DNA from: an uncultured Alphaproteobacteria bacterium | GTDB lineage: Bacteria; Pseudomonadota; Alphaproteobacteria; RF32; CAG-239 | Reading direction: 5' to 3' | Length of the DNA: 64,000 nucleotides | NCBI GenBank assembly: GCA_944391705.1 | Contig: CALXUN010000006.1 | Span: forward strand, 1 to 64,000 | Shown here: one piece after another, positions 45,866-55,127 of the stretch | How the letters are laid out: each line of letters starts with the position of its first letter | Position numbering within the stretch: the stretch's first letter is position 1 | Translations under genes and position numbers: made by a program | The notes under the pieces: model-generated | What the model was told of the DNA's origin: nothing | What the model saw: the letters and a program-made list of their open reading frames with translations, nothing else | The model's database searches: none

Positions 45866-46720
45866 ATGAAAAAAACCAAAGTAGCGCTTGTCTATGACTT
45901 TGATGAAACTTTAAGCACAACTTACATGCAGGATTATGTCCTTATCCCCGAGCTTGGCATGAAGCCAGAAACTTTTTGGAAAAAAGCCAATCAGTGGTCG
46001 GTTGACAATTGTGCCGATCAGGTTACCGGAAGCATGTATTATTTTACCAAAGTCGCCCGGGAGAAAAAAATAAAATTAGGCCGTGACAATTTGTTCTGCT
46101 GCGGCGCCTTAATTGAATATTTTGAAGGTGTCAAAACCTGGTTTGACCGCATCAATGCTTATGGTAAGCATTTGGATTTGGATATTGAACATTATATTAT
46201 TTCTTCCGGCTATGAGGAAATTATTGAAGGGTGCAGCATTCGTCGGTATTTTAAAGATGTTTTCGGCTGTTCTTTTGCTTTTGATGAGGAGGGTTATCCG
46301 GTCTGGCCGGCACGTGTTATCAATTATTCAACCAAAGTGCAGTATCTGTCAAAAATCAATAAAGGTTTGAAGAAAACCGATGATAAACTTGTCAATGAAT
46401 TTACCCCCGACAGCGAACGGCGTATTCCGTTCCGCCGGATTATTTATTTTGGCGACGGATTAACCGATATCCCGTCCATGAAGATGGTTAAAGACCGCAA
46501 CGGAAACGCCATTGCCGTTTATAAACCCAAAAGCAAGCACAGCAAAGACAAAGCCATCAAACTCTTACGCGATGACCGCGTCAATTTTGCTTTGCCGGCA
46601 GATTACTCCGAGGGTAAAGATATTGACAACGTCGTTAAAACCATTTTAAACAAAATCGCCACCGAACGCGATTTGGAAATTTTGAAATTACGGGAAGAAA
46701 AGAAAAAACAAAAAGCCTGA
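45866..46720 (+). CDS. HAD-superfamily phosphatase (paralogue 2)
   Basis: A 284-residue paralogue of the gene at 7928-8755. Motif I is VYDFDETL with both Asp, motif II is YIISSG, and motif IV is IYFGDGLTDIPSMK. The cap region is similar in length. It differs in a Glu after the DFD (DFDETL rather than DFDGTL) and in a Lys/Glu-rich C-terminal helix (LKLREEKKKQKA). Ribosome site AGAGGAGAT. Substrate unknown; two expressed copies suggest different substrates or conditions. Confidence 0.8.
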   Translation: MKKTKVALVYDFDETLSTTYMQDYVLIPELGMKPETFWKKANQWSVDNCADQVTGSMYYFTKVAREKKIKLGRDNLFCCGALIEYFEGVKTWFDRINAYGKHLDLDIEHYIISSGYEEIIEGCSIRRYFKDVFGCSFAFDEEGYPVWPARVINYSTKVQYLSKINKGLKKTDDKLVNEFTPDSERRIPFRRIIYFGDGLTDIPSMKMVKDRNGNAIAVYKPKSKHSKDKAIKLLRDDRVNFALPADYSEGKDIDNVVKTILNKIATERDLEILKLREEKKKQKA

Positions 46721-46727
46721 CAGAAAA

Positions 46728-46758
46728 AAAACGCCGCTTATAAAAAAGCGGCGTTTTT
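46728..46758. terminator. Terminator after the HAD gene (bidirectional)
   Basis: AACGCCGCTT and AAGCGGCGTT form a 10-bp stem with a short AT loop, flanked by A- and T-runs. It separates the convergent HAD and 296-residue genes. Confidence 0.85.
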
Positions 46759-47649
46759 TTACTTTCGAAACATACCTAAAAATAATGCGGCTTTTTGTTT
46801 AAATGTACCATGATGCCTGATAAATCTTTTCACAGCCTGTGGATTGTTTTGATACAGATTTTTCAAATCATCTATGGTCAACGCTTTAACCTTTGCCAGA
46901 CGTCGACAGCCGTTTTGAACATCATTAAAGAAAAACTTTTTATAGCCCAAACGGACAAGCTCACCATCAACATACTTATCTTGAAGCTCATATAAAGCTT
47001 CAGCTCCACCATGATAATTCAAAATTCCGTTAACCCAATTGGAATTTTCTTTTAAGCTTGCTCTGACATTAAAGCTGCAGTTAAACCACAACATGCTGAA
47101 ATCACCTCTTTCATATAAAAATTCGCACGGCAGTGCACGCCTGACATCGGCAAGATATTGTTTTTTATCTTGAACTGCCGCATACACAGCTTCCGCACCA
47201 AATTTTTCAATCACTTTCTGCCAACAATCGTTTTGATGCGCCAGTTCCATAAGCTTTAACCCCAGACCTGACTTGAGTTCTTTCTCAAACGCTTGTTCCA
47301 AATGTTTTTTTTCAGCCTCCTGCTTTTGACGTTTTTCTTCACGCACATAAGCAAGTTCCTCTTTTTTACGGCTCAGGATTTCATTTTTCAACTCCTGCAA
47401 GTCGGCAATCCCTAAAATTTCACGGAGAAAATCATAAGTAGACGAATCTATTTCTACTGAAACTTCCAGAAGTTTATCAATTACATCTTTTTGTCCCAGT
47501 CGATACAAACTCTCCAGCAAACGGTCCGTAAGCGGATAACCTTCTGCAACCATTTGCTCAATCTGATCATACTGCCCCTTATAGAGCATCAGCTTGACGA
47601 CTTCCCATCTTGTTTCATCCGAGAAGCCTTGAATATAGGTTTTAATCAT
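46759..47649 (-). CDS. Hypothetical helical-repeat protein (296 residues)
   Basis: I do not recognise the family. The first 80 residues look like repeated helix pairs (ETRWEVVKLMLYKGQYDQIEQ; LLESLYRLGQKDVIDKLLEV), resembling ankyrin- or HEAT-like repeats. About 88-130 is a long charged coiled coil (LSRKKEELAYVREEKRQKQEAEKK), followed by a mixed C-terminal part with several Cys and Trp. No signal peptide or membrane segment. Monocistronic, converging on the HAD gene with a shared terminator. It may be a scaffold or adaptor (inference). Confidence 0.55.
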   Translation of the reverse strand: MIKTYIQGFSDETRWEVVKLMLYKGQYDQIEQMVAEGYPLTDRLLESLYRLGQKDVIDKLLEVSVEIDSSTYDFLREILGIADLQELKNEILSRKKEELAYVREEKRQKQEAEKKHLEQAFEKELKSGLGLKLMELAHQNDCWQKVIEKFGAEAVYAAVQDKKQYLADVRRALPCEFLYERGDFSMLWFNCSFNVRASLKENSNWVNGILNYHGGAEALYELQDKYVDGELVRLGYKKFFFNDVQNGCRRLAKVKALTIDDLKNLYQNNPQAVKRFIRHHGTFKQKAALFLGMFRK

Positions 47650-47733
47650 AATAAGAAAAATTAATTAATAATTCAAAATTATTAGTTTTATAAAAAGAAA
47701 AATTTTTGTAGTCAAATCTTTTTTCAAAATAAA

Positions 47734-48489
47734 CTAACCCAGATTTTTTTTGACCCACGGATATTTTTCAACCGCTTCAGTATTAAGCTCGGCGCATTTT
47801 GCCTCAATACGCCGTTCAAGCTCGGCCATAAAAGCTTTTTTATCTACGCCTTTTTTAACTTTCATCGGCTCTAAAAATTCAAACACCGCCGTCCCCGGAT
47901 AACGCAAAAAAGAAGCTTTCTGCCAGAAAAGACCGGTATTTAACGCTACCGGCACGACTTCCAGATTAAGATTTTCCGCCATAAAAAGAAACCCCGGCTT
48001 ATAGCCTTTGGTCGTACCCGGTTTACAACGGGTACCTTCCGGAAAAATAACCACCGGACGCTTATCTTTAATTTTTTTCTCAACCTCTTTGAGCATATTT
48101 TTCATCGTCTTGGCACCACCTTTACGATCAATCGGTACCATACCGTAAAAATGTTGTGACCAGCCGAAAAACGGAATATAAGTCAGCTCTTTTTTTAAGA
48201 CAAAAGAAACAGTCGGCACAGCCTGAGGAAAGGCATAGGTTTCAAAACCGGATTCATGTTTACTGGCATAAAGAGCGGGAACTTTGGCAATATTTTCAAC
48301 TCCTCTGAATTCTACTTTAAGACCGGCAAAAATTTTAAGAAACCAAAAAGCAGCCGGCATCATCACCTTATCCCAGAAAAGCATGGTATATTTATGAGGA
48401 AAAAGGGCAACCAGGGGAGAAACAAGACTTCCGGCCACAATAACCCCGAAAAAGAAAATATTGGCAAACAATGAGCGAATATAAATCAT
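47734..48489 (-). CDS. plsC: 1-acyl-sn-glycerol-3-phosphate acyltransferase
   Basis: A 251-residue membrane-bound acyltransferase making phosphatidate. An N-terminal membrane helix (IFFFGVIVAGSLVSPLVALF) is followed by the catalytic box YASKHESGFET, an HX4E version (His78, Glu83) of the usual HX4D. Next come the acceptor motif GMVPIDRKGG and VIFPEGTRCKPGT. Some alphaproteobacterial relatives also carry Glu here, so activity is still expected. The gene follows the ydcF-like gene by 1 bp and probably belongs to the ftsE-ftsX run. Confidence 0.9.
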   Translation of the reverse strand: MIYIRSLFANIFFFGVIVAGSLVSPLVALFPHKYTMLFWDKVMMPAAFWFLKIFAGLKVEFRGVENIAKVPALYASKHESGFETYAFPQAVPTVSFVLKKELTYIPFFGWSQHFYGMVPIDRKGGAKTMKNMLKEVEKKIKDKRPVVIFPEGTRCKPGTTKGYKPGFLFMAENLNLEVVPVALNTGLFWQKASFLRYPGTAVFEFLEPMKVKKGVDKKAFMAELERRIEAKCAELNTEAVEKYPWVKKNLG

Positions 48490-48490
48490 A

Positions 48491-49087
48491 TCAGTCCCCT
48501 TCCGCTAATTTGAAAACAAAATTTTTAATATAAACAAACATAAACTTATTATATTCTCCGGCAATCAGACAAAAACTCCCCCAACGCTTCCACCACTTAT
48601 CCGATACGTTTTCGGAATACACCGGATAATAAACGATTTTTACATCCGGATTCATGGCCAGAATTTCCTGCCCGCTGCGCGGCATATGATAGTATGACGT
48701 CACCAAACGCACTGAAGCAACATTGTTGCGCCTGATGGCATCACTGACCTCAATGGCATTTTCAATGGTATTCGTCGCTTCATTGCCTAAAATAACCTGC
48801 TGCGGATGATGCACAATAGCCGTTCGGTTTTCTTTTTCAAGCTGTTCTAACGTAATGTCTTCTCCCACGCCGGATATAATCAAAATTTTTGCCAACCCCA
48901 GATTATACAACCGCATAGCTTCCGCCAGCCGGTTTTTGCCGCCGGTCAACACCACAATGGCGTCGGTCAATGTTGTTTCATCAACAGGATAGCTCCGGAT
49001 TTGCCGGTGAAAAACAATAAAACCACCCAGCCAGACCAGAATGCACACTAACCCGGAAATAAAAACAAAAAAGTTCACCCGCCGCAT
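48491..49087 (-). CDS. YdcF/ElyC-family (DUF218) membrane protein
   Basis: A 198-residue protein with an N-terminal membrane helix (FFVFISGLVCILVWLGGFIVF) and a DUF218 Rossmann-like domain. DAIVVLTGGKNRLAEAMRLY near 43-62 and LVTSYYHMPRS are the signature segments. The family includes ElyC and SanA, linked to peptidoglycan precursor and envelope integrity, though the reaction is undefined. It follows ftsX with one base between stop and start and precedes plsC the same way, so it is tightly co-transcribed with division genes. Confidence 0.82.
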   Translation of the reverse strand: MRRVNFFVFISGLVCILVWLGGFIVFHRQIRSYPVDETTLTDAIVVLTGGKNRLAEAMRLYNLGLAKILIISGVGEDITLEQLEKENRTAIVHHPQQVILGNEATNTIENAIEVSDAIRRNNVASVRLVTSYYHMPRSGQEILAMNPDVKIVYYPVYSENVSDKWWKRWGSFCLIAGEYNKFMFVYIKNFVFKLAEGD

Positions 49088-49088
49088 T

Positions 49089-49994
49089 TTACATAATCTT
49101 TCTCAATGTACGGCGGACTGCCCAATATGAAGTAGCTGTCGACAACAGAGCCGCCCATAAAGGCAAAGACAACAACAATAGCCAGCCGCCGGAAGATATA
49201 TCCAGACTACCTAAAAGCCCCGCACTCAAATATACGGCCGAATGATGCAGCCACCAGAAAGCAGACAAGGCCGCCGCCGTTCCAATCGCCCCCGAAATAA
49301 GCCCTATTAAAAATCCCCGGCGGGCATACTGGCGGGCAATATAGTCATCTTTAGCCCCCATAATATGCAAAATTTCAATAATCTGCCCATGAATACCCAA
49401 ACTGGTGCACACGGCATAAAAAATTGAAAAGACACCGACAGCCAGCACCATCCACAAAACCGAAAGCGCCAGCGTCTGTATTGAAGATGCCAAATCCAAA
49501 AGCCGGTGCAACCAGACGTTATGATTGTCTATTGAAGCAAAAGGGGCAATTTCTTTTAAGGCCTGTGCCGCTTTTTCATAATCAAAATCAGCCCCCTGTT
49601 TAAGATGAACATCTAAAAGTTCCGGCAGCGGCAAGGCGCTAATGTCAACATCCTGCCCCAGCCACGGACTCATCAGGCGTTCTTTTTGTGTTTCGCTTAT
49701 AAGAATGACACTTTCAACAGCCGGCTGGTTTTCAAAAAAAGTAATAACTTTGTTCAAACGCAGGCTTTTTTCCTGACTGTCCGTATCGCCCGGCAAAGGC
49801 ATAATTTGCACCGTCAAAGTTCCGGAAATGCCGTTCTGCCAGTTTTTTGCCATGGAATCAACAAGCATATAACCGGCCAGGGCAATAGAAAATAAGAAGA
49901 CCATAACAGCCGTCACGGCCTCCAGAAATAAATTAGCCTGATCTTTTTTAAGCGGAAGTTCGGAAACGTGATTCAACTTGATTTTATTCTGCAT
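49089..49994 (-). CDS. ftsX: Cell division protein FtsX
   Basis: A 301-residue permease-like protein with four membrane helices: one at about 27-50 and three after 165 (LALSVLWMVLAVGVFSIFYAVC, LIGLISGAIGTAAALSAFWW, GWLLLLSLPLWAALLS). The periplasmic domain between them receives the amidase activator signal. The segment LGIHGQIIEILHIMGAKDDYIARQ is the cytoplasmic loop that contacts FtsE. With FtsE it turns ATP hydrolysis into septal peptidoglycan splitting. It overlaps ftsE by 11 bp. Confidence 0.93.
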   Translation of the reverse strand: MQNKIKLNHVSELPLKKDQANLFLEAVTAVMVFLFSIALAGYMLVDSMAKNWQNGISGTLTVQIMPLPGDTDSQEKSLRLNKVITFFENQPAVESVILISETQKERLMSPWLGQDVDISALPLPELLDVHLKQGADFDYEKAAQALKEIAPFASIDNHNVWLHRLLDLASSIQTLALSVLWMVLAVGVFSIFYAVCTSLGIHGQIIEILHIMGAKDDYIARQYARRGFLIGLISGAIGTAAALSAFWWLHHSAVYLSAGLLGSLDISSGGWLLLLSLPLWAALLSTATSYWAVRRTLRKIM

Positions 49995-50703
49995 TTGAGA
50001 GCCTCCTCAAAGCCGGAAACACCTTAAGCGACTTGTTTTCCAGATGAATCCGCGGATAATTGTATTGATTGATAAGTTCCTGACTGTGCGTGGCAATCAC
50101 GACCGTTGTTCCCAGGCGGTTCATCTCAACAAACAGTTTCATCAGCTTTTGGGCAATATCGTCATCCACATTGCCTGTCGGCTCGTCGGCAAGCAAAATT
50201 TCCGGACGATTAATAACGGCACGGGCAATAGCGACACGCTGTTTTTCACCGCCGGAAAGCGTTGAACAGATTTTATTCATGCTTGATTCGAGCTCCACCC
50301 AGCGCAACAGTTCCCTGACCCGTTTTTCAATTTCGCTTTCCTTCATTCCGCGCACTTTAAGCGGTACGGCAACATTGTCATAAGCCGACAAATGTTCCAG
50401 CAAACGGAAATCCTGAAACACAACCCCGATGCGCCGCCGCATTAAAGCCATGGCATCACGGCTGGCAAAGCCGATATTGGTGCCGAAAACCGTAACCGTT
50501 CCGCTGCTTGGCTTTAAGGCCAGATACATCATACTTAAAAGCGAAGTTTTGCCTGCCCCGCTTTTGCCGGTTAAAAAATGAAATGACCCTTTTTCAAGGC
50601 TCAGTCTGATGTCGCTTAACACCTCCGGATCCGTGCCATAACGGATACTGACGTTTTGCATGTCAACCACCGGCTCTGTGCCGGCGTTCCTGTCTGCGGC
50701 CAT
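49984..50703 (-). CDS. ftsE: Cell division ATP-binding protein FtsE
   Basis: An ABC ATPase of 239 residues: Walker A LTGKSGAGKTS, Q-loop GVVFQDFRLLEHLSAYDNV, signature LSGGEKQRVAIARA, and Walker B ILLADEPTGNVDD. I set the start at the ATG at 50703, preceded by the perfect AGGAGG (spaced 4); an earlier ATG at 50730 lacks a ribosome site. Partner of FtsX, which follows with an 11-bp overlap. The divergent zinc-ribbon gene on the other side is the common alphaproteobacterial neighbour. Confidence 0.95.
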   Translation of the reverse strand: MAADRNAGTEPVVDMQNVSIRYGTDPEVLSDIRLSLEKGSFHFLTGKSGAGKTSLLSMMYLALKPSSGTVTVFGTNIGFASRDAMALMRRRIGVVFQDFRLLEHLSAYDNVAVPLKVRGMKESEIEKRVRELLRWVELESSMNKICSTLSGGEKQRVAIARAVINRPEILLADEPTGNVDDDIAQKLMKLFVEMNRLGTTVVIATHSQELINQYNYPRIHLENKSLKVFPALRRLSNAE

Positions 50704-50790
50704 ATAACCTCCTGTCAAAACCTGAACCAAATATGCCGTATATGTCGTACACGATATAACAAATATACATTTAATAAAATACTTTTTTTC

Positions 50791-50818
50791 TTGGATTCTA
50801 TGCTTTTTTATGCATAAT
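50791..50818 (+). promoter_or_regulatory. Predicted promoter of the zinc-ribbon gene
   Basis: TTGGAT (50791-50796) and CATAAT (50813-50818) are 16 bp apart, with a leader of about 40 nt. Confidence 0.45.
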
Positions 50819-50862
50819 GTAAAAGAAATTAAGCAAAATTTTAGTTTTTAGCCAGAGGAAAA

Positions 50863-51555
50863 ATGTTAATAAAATGTCCTAAATGCCGTTCGGTATATGA
50901 TGTTCCCGATACCTTGGTGCCAGATGACGGGCGGGTACTCCGTTGCGCCGAATGCGGTGAAATCTGGACGGCATCTGCCAAAGACGTCATCAAAAAGCGA
51001 AAATCACCGGCCAAAGACATTCAAAAAATGTTTGAACGCGTGTCAAAAGAAACCGATGGTTTATTTAATGAACCGGAAATCAAAACGGTTGAAAAAATAC
51101 GGGTGGTCAATGTTACGCGATACAAACATACCATCAATTTCATTTTGCTTTTAATTGCCCTGGTTTCCGTTGCAGCTATTTTGTATTATATGCGTTATGA
51201 CGTTGTGCGCCTATTACCCGAAGCCGAAAAACTTTACGATAAAATCGAGGTTTCCAGTATTCCTTACGGCCGCAATCTTGAATTCAAAGATATTACCACG
51301 CGTGAGTTTTCCGAGGATAACATTGCCAAAATCGAAATCAGCGGCGCCATTGCCAATACCGGAAAATATTTAACCGAAATTCCGCCGGTTAAAGTCGATA
51401 TTTATGATAAATCGGGAAATCTTCTTTTAAACACGACCCATTACCTGCCGATTCCGCGCCTGGAATCCGGATACAACTTATTGTTCAACATCGTTGTTAC
51501 CAACCCAACACCGTTTGGAAAGTCGATTTATCTTACTTTTAATGACAACATATAA
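50863..51555 (+). CDS. MJ0042-type zinc-ribbon membrane protein
   Basis: A 230-residue protein with an N-terminal zinc finger (MLIKCPKCRSVYDVPD...LRCAECGEIW), four Cys in two CxxC pairs. A charged linker follows, then one membrane helix (about 92-112, INFILLLIALVSVAAILYYM), then a periplasmic beta domain (DUF3426-like, about 130-230). It is the typical alphaproteobacterial gene divergent from ftsE. Function is unknown; a sensing or assembly role at the septum is only inferred. It overlaps no other gene and precedes gatB/yqeY. Confidence 0.8.
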   Translation: MLIKCPKCRSVYDVPDTLVPDDGRVLRCAECGEIWTASAKDVIKKRKSPAKDIQKMFERVSKETDGLFNEPEIKTVEKIRVVNVTRYKHTINFILLLIALVSVAAILYYMRYDVVRLLPEAEKLYDKIEVSSIPYGRNLEFKDITTREFSEDNIAKIEISGAIANTGKYLTEIPPVKVDIYDKSGNLLLNTTHYLPIPRLESGYNLLFNIVVTNPTPFGKSIYLTFNDNI

Positions 51556-51571
51556 AAATCAGGAGAAAGAA

Positions 51572-52024
51572 ATGTTACGTGAAGATTTGCAAAATGCCTT
51601 AAAAGAGGCAATGAAAGAAAAAAACATGCTTGAAGTCAATGCCGTGCGCATGATTATTGCCGGCTTAAAGGAAAAAGACGTTGAAGCCCGCGGCAAAGGC
51701 AAAAAACAGGCCGAAGATGCCGACCTGTTATCCATGATGCAAACCATGATTAAGCAAAGAAACGAATCAATCAAACTCTATAATGACGGAAACCGCCCGG
51801 AACTGGCTGCAAAAGAACAGGCGGAAATTGCCATTATCGAACGCTTTTTGCCCAAACAGCTGTCTGCGGAAGAAATAACCTCGGTCATTAAAAACATCAT
51901 TACCCAAACCGGTGCCCAGTCCATGAAAGACATGGGCAAAGTTATGGGGGCCCTGCGCGGCCAATATGCAGGACAGATGGATTTCGGCAAAGCTTCCGAA
52001 ATCATTAAACAGCTCTTGGGATAA
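51572..52024 (+). CDS. GatB/YqeY-domain protein
   Basis: A 150-residue helical protein of the YqeY family (MLREDLQNALKEAMKEKNMLEVNAVRMI; IERFLPKQLSAEEI; QYAGQMDFGKASEIIKQLLG). It resembles the tRNA-binding tail of GatB, and the exact function is not established. I set the start at the ATG at 51572 with AGGAGA at 51561-51566. It lies between the zinc-ribbon gene and dnaG, 23 bp before dnaG, an order seen in many Alphaproteobacteria. Confidence 0.88.
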   Translation: MLREDLQNALKEAMKEKNMLEVNAVRMIIAGLKEKDVEARGKGKKQAEDADLLSMMQTMIKQRNESIKLYNDGNRPELAAKEQAEIAIIERFLPKQLSAEEITSVIKNIITQTGAQSMKDMGKVMGALRGQYAGQMDFGKASEIIKQLLG

Positions 52025-52047
52025 AAAGAAAAAAGCAGCCGGTAAAC

Positions 52048-53835
52048 ATGGAAGGCGATTTACAAAAATTCATTGAAGAACTGCGCAGCCGCATTTCGGT
52101 GGCAGATGTTGTCGGCGAACGGGTAAAATTAACCCGCAAAGGCCGGGAATATCTTGGTTTATGCCCTTTTCACAATGAAAAGACGCCTTCTTTTACGGTC
52201 AATGAGGCTAAAGGGTTTTACCATTGTTTCGGCTGCGGTGCTCACGGTGATATCATTAAATTTGAAATGGAGGCCAACAATCTTCCCTTTATGGATGCCT
52301 TAGAAAAGCTTTCGCATAAGGCCGGGCTTACAATGCCGAAATTTTCCCGTGAACATTCGGCCGAACAGGAAAAGCGCCAGTCATTATATGAAATCATGGA
52401 ACTGGCAGCCGCTTTTTACGAAAAAACACTGTATTTGCGCGAAGGCGCCGGCGGATTGGAATATTTCCGCCGCCGCGGGTTGGATGATGAGCTTATAAAA
52501 AAATTCCGCTTAGGTTACGCCCCCGGCAACAATGCCTTAAAAGCATATTTAAGCGGTAAAGGTGTTAGTGAACACGATATGGTTGAACTGGGTCTTGTGG
52601 CTATTCCTGATGATCGTAACCGGGCGCCGCATGACTTTTTCCGCGACCGTGTCATGATACCGATTCGCGACAAGCGCGGACGGGTTGTCGCTTTCGGTGG
52701 ACGGATTATGGGCGACGGCCAGCCCAAATACCTGAACTCGCCGGAAACGCCGGTTTTTAATAAGCGCAAAATGCTTTACAATATTAACTTTGCCCGTGAC
52801 TGCGGTTTTGCCGAACGTAATTTTATCATCTGCGAAGGCTATATGGATGTCATTGCTCTGGATAAATACGGATTCGGTTATGCCGCCGCGCCGATGGGAA
52901 CCGCTTTAACCGAAGATCAGATTATGGAAGCCTGGAAAATCGTGCCTGAACCGGTCTTGTGTTTCGACGGTGATAATGCCGGCATTAAAGCCGCTCTGCG
53001 TTCGGTTGACCGTGCCCTGCCCATCTTGAAAGCCGGATATTCCCTGAAATTTATGTTTCTGCCTGACAAAATGGATCCAGATGAATTTTTAAAAGCTAAA
53101 GGCCGGGACGAGTTTTTGAAACTTATGCAGGAAACCACCCCTTTAATGCAGCTTTTATGGGATAAAAACACCAAAGATGCACCGGCACAAACTCCGGAAC
53201 AAAAAGCCCTGATTGAAAAAAATATTATGGAAGAAGTTTCTAAAATTCAGGATGAAAAAATCCGTAGCTATTATATCCAGGAAATGCAAAAACGGATATA
53301 CGATACCTACGGACGCGGCACTCTGCGCTCTTATTACAACAAAACAAACAAACGGCCGACAACCGGAAAAACCACACATAAAACTCCGATTCGTGATGTC
53401 GATTTAAGGTTTATTTTAGCCGGCATGCTTTTATTCCCGCCGTTAATCGGTGATTTTGAAGAAAAACTCTTAACTTTTGACATTTCAAAATTCAGCCTTT
53501 ACAATCTGTTGCAAACGGCCATTGAATCTTTTCATGAAGATGAAAACATAACCTCGGAAGATTTGTTAGAAAAATTAACAACCGGAACTTATGAAAAACA
53601 AGTGCAAAGTTTGTGGGAAATCGGCATGTTAAAATCGCAAAAGCCTTTTATCAACGATATAAAACGCCAAATCAGCACTCTGCTTGCCGCAATTGAGATT
53701 AAACAATTAAACCAGGATATCAACGAATATAAATTAAAGCTGGATAAAAGCACGGCTTCCGATGAAGATTACCAACGTTATCTTGCTTTAACCGCCGAAC
53801 GTAACCAGCTGTTATCCGAATATAATTCTGACTAA
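52048..53835 (+). CDS. dnaG: DNA primase
   Basis: A 595-residue bacterial primase. The zinc site is CPFHNEKTPSFTV...FYHCFGCG (Cys39, His42, Cys60, Cys63). The TOPRIM catalytic core includes FIICEGYMDVIAL with the metal Glu and VLCFDGDNAGIKAA with Asp. A C-terminal DnaB-interaction helical domain follows (about 430-595). It makes RNA primers at the fork. rpoD, which often follows dnaG, is not next; an amino-acid permease is. Length is typical. Confidence 0.96.
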   Translation: MEGDLQKFIEELRSRISVADVVGERVKLTRKGREYLGLCPFHNEKTPSFTVNEAKGFYHCFGCGAHGDIIKFEMEANNLPFMDALEKLSHKAGLTMPKFSREHSAEQEKRQSLYEIMELAAAFYEKTLYLREGAGGLEYFRRRGLDDELIKKFRLGYAPGNNALKAYLSGKGVSEHDMVELGLVAIPDDRNRAPHDFFRDRVMIPIRDKRGRVVAFGGRIMGDGQPKYLNSPETPVFNKRKMLYNINFARDCGFAERNFIICEGYMDVIALDKYGFGYAAAPMGTALTEDQIMEAWKIVPEPVLCFDGDNAGIKAALRSVDRALPILKAGYSLKFMFLPDKMDPDEFLKAKGRDEFLKLMQETTPLMQLLWDKNTKDAPAQTPEQKALIEKNIMEEVSKIQDEKIRSYYIQEMQKRIYDTYGRGTLRSYYNKTNKRPTTGKTTHKTPIRDVDLRFILAGMLLFPPLIGDFEEKLLTFDISKFSLYNLLQTAIESFHEDENITSEDLLEKLTTGTYEKQVQSLWEIGMLKSQKPFINDIKRQISTLLAAIEIKQLNQDINEYKLKLDKSTASDEDYQRYLALTAERNQLLSEYNSD

Positions 53836-53917
53836 AATACCGCCCGAACTTTATTTTCCGCCTTGAAACCCTAAATACCGCCGATTATCTATATCGCTGA
53901 AAACAAAGGAGTTCTTC

Positions 53918-55117
53918 ATGGTCGGATTCGTTAAAGAGAAAGCCCAGAGCCTGGATCTGTTAAATGTTGTTTCCTTAGGTCTGGGCTCCATTATCGGTGC
54001 CGGAATTTTTGCCTTGCTGGGACAGGTTATTCTGCTTGCCGGCGAAAAAACCTATTGGGCCTTTATCATCGCCGGAATTGCAGCCATTCTTTCCGGATAC
54101 TCGTATGCACATCTGGCCGGACGTTATCCGGTATCCGGGGGCTTAACCGATTATTTCCACATTGCTTTCAAACGAAAAATTCTATCCGGAGGACTTTCGG
54201 TCATTTATATGGTTGCCTCGGCCGTATCCATTGCCATGCTGGCAAAATCTTTCGGCATTTATGCCGCCGACTTCTTTGACCTGGAAAACAATCATTGGTG
54301 GATAAATGCCTTTGCCGTCGGGCTGATTAGCTTGTTATCGCTTCTTAATATGCAAAATGCTTCCGATGTCGGCTGGGCAGAAACATTCATCGTCATTTTG
54401 AAAATATCCATATTACTAATTATCATAGCTGCCGCTTATTTTCACAGTGACTTAAAATTACCGCCGGCTCCTTTTAAAAGTTTAAACAATCTTGATTTTT
54501 TAAGGAGCATCGGCGTTACTTTTTTTGCTTATGCCGGTTACGGCGTCATCACCAACGCTGCCGCCAACGTCAACAAACCAAAACGTACCATGGCACTGGC
54601 TATTTACATTACACTGGCTTTGGTCATGATTATTTATCTTAATCTGGCGTATGTCGTTTTAAATTATACGCCGGCAGTTGATTTAACGGCCAACGCCGAA
54701 ACCGCCGTTGCCGATGTGGCGCAAAAACTTTTAGGAAAATTCGGCTATAATTTTTTGTATCTGGCAGCTGTTTTAGCCTTCATTTCCGGCATCAATGCCA
54801 CCTTTTTCAGCATGTTCCGTATTTCTCAGGCCCTGGGAAAATATAAAGTTCTACCCAAAATCTACATTAAAACTTTCTGGCACAACGGCACGATTGGCAA
54901 TGCCCTGACAACGGTATTGATTATTTTGGCGGTTGTCTTCATGGACTTTTCCGCCATCGTAAACCTGTCCAGTGCCGCCTTTTTAATGAGCTATATCGGT
55001 ATATTTGCCGCCAACTGGAAACTGCGGCGGGAAACGGATTCTTCTCCGGCCGTTATCATAACCGGTGCTTCAATCATGGGGATTATCTTAATCGGATTTA
55101 TTGTCAGTTTAATATAA
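53918..55117 (+). CDS. APC-family amino acid permease
   Basis: A 399-residue transporter with about 12 membrane helices. Helix 1 carries the substrate-binding GLGSIIGAGIFALLG, and helix 6 begins FFAYAGYGVITNAAANVNKPKRTMALA, the APC fingerprint. It probably imports an amino acid by proton symport; the specificity is unclear. Ribosome site AAAGGAG. The gene stands alone, just after dnaG on the same strand but with an 82-bp gap. It converges on the GNAT gene. Confidence 0.88.
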   Translation: MVGFVKEKAQSLDLLNVVSLGLGSIIGAGIFALLGQVILLAGEKTYWAFIIAGIAAILSGYSYAHLAGRYPVSGGLTDYFHIAFKRKILSGGLSVIYMVASAVSIAMLAKSFGIYAADFFDLENNHWWINAFAVGLISLLSLLNMQNASDVGWAETFIVILKISILLIIIAAAYFHSDLKLPPAPFKSLNNLDFLRSIGVTFFAYAGYGVITNAAANVNKPKRTMALAIYITLALVMIIYLNLAYVVLNYTPAVDLTANAETAVADVAQKLLGKFGYNFLYLAAVLAFISGINATFFSMFRISQALGKYKVLPKIYIKTFWHNGTIGNALTTVLIILAVVFMDFSAIVNLSSAAFLMSYIGIFAANWKLRRETDSSPAVIITGASIMGIILIGFIVSLI

Positions 55118-55127
55118 AAACAAAAAG

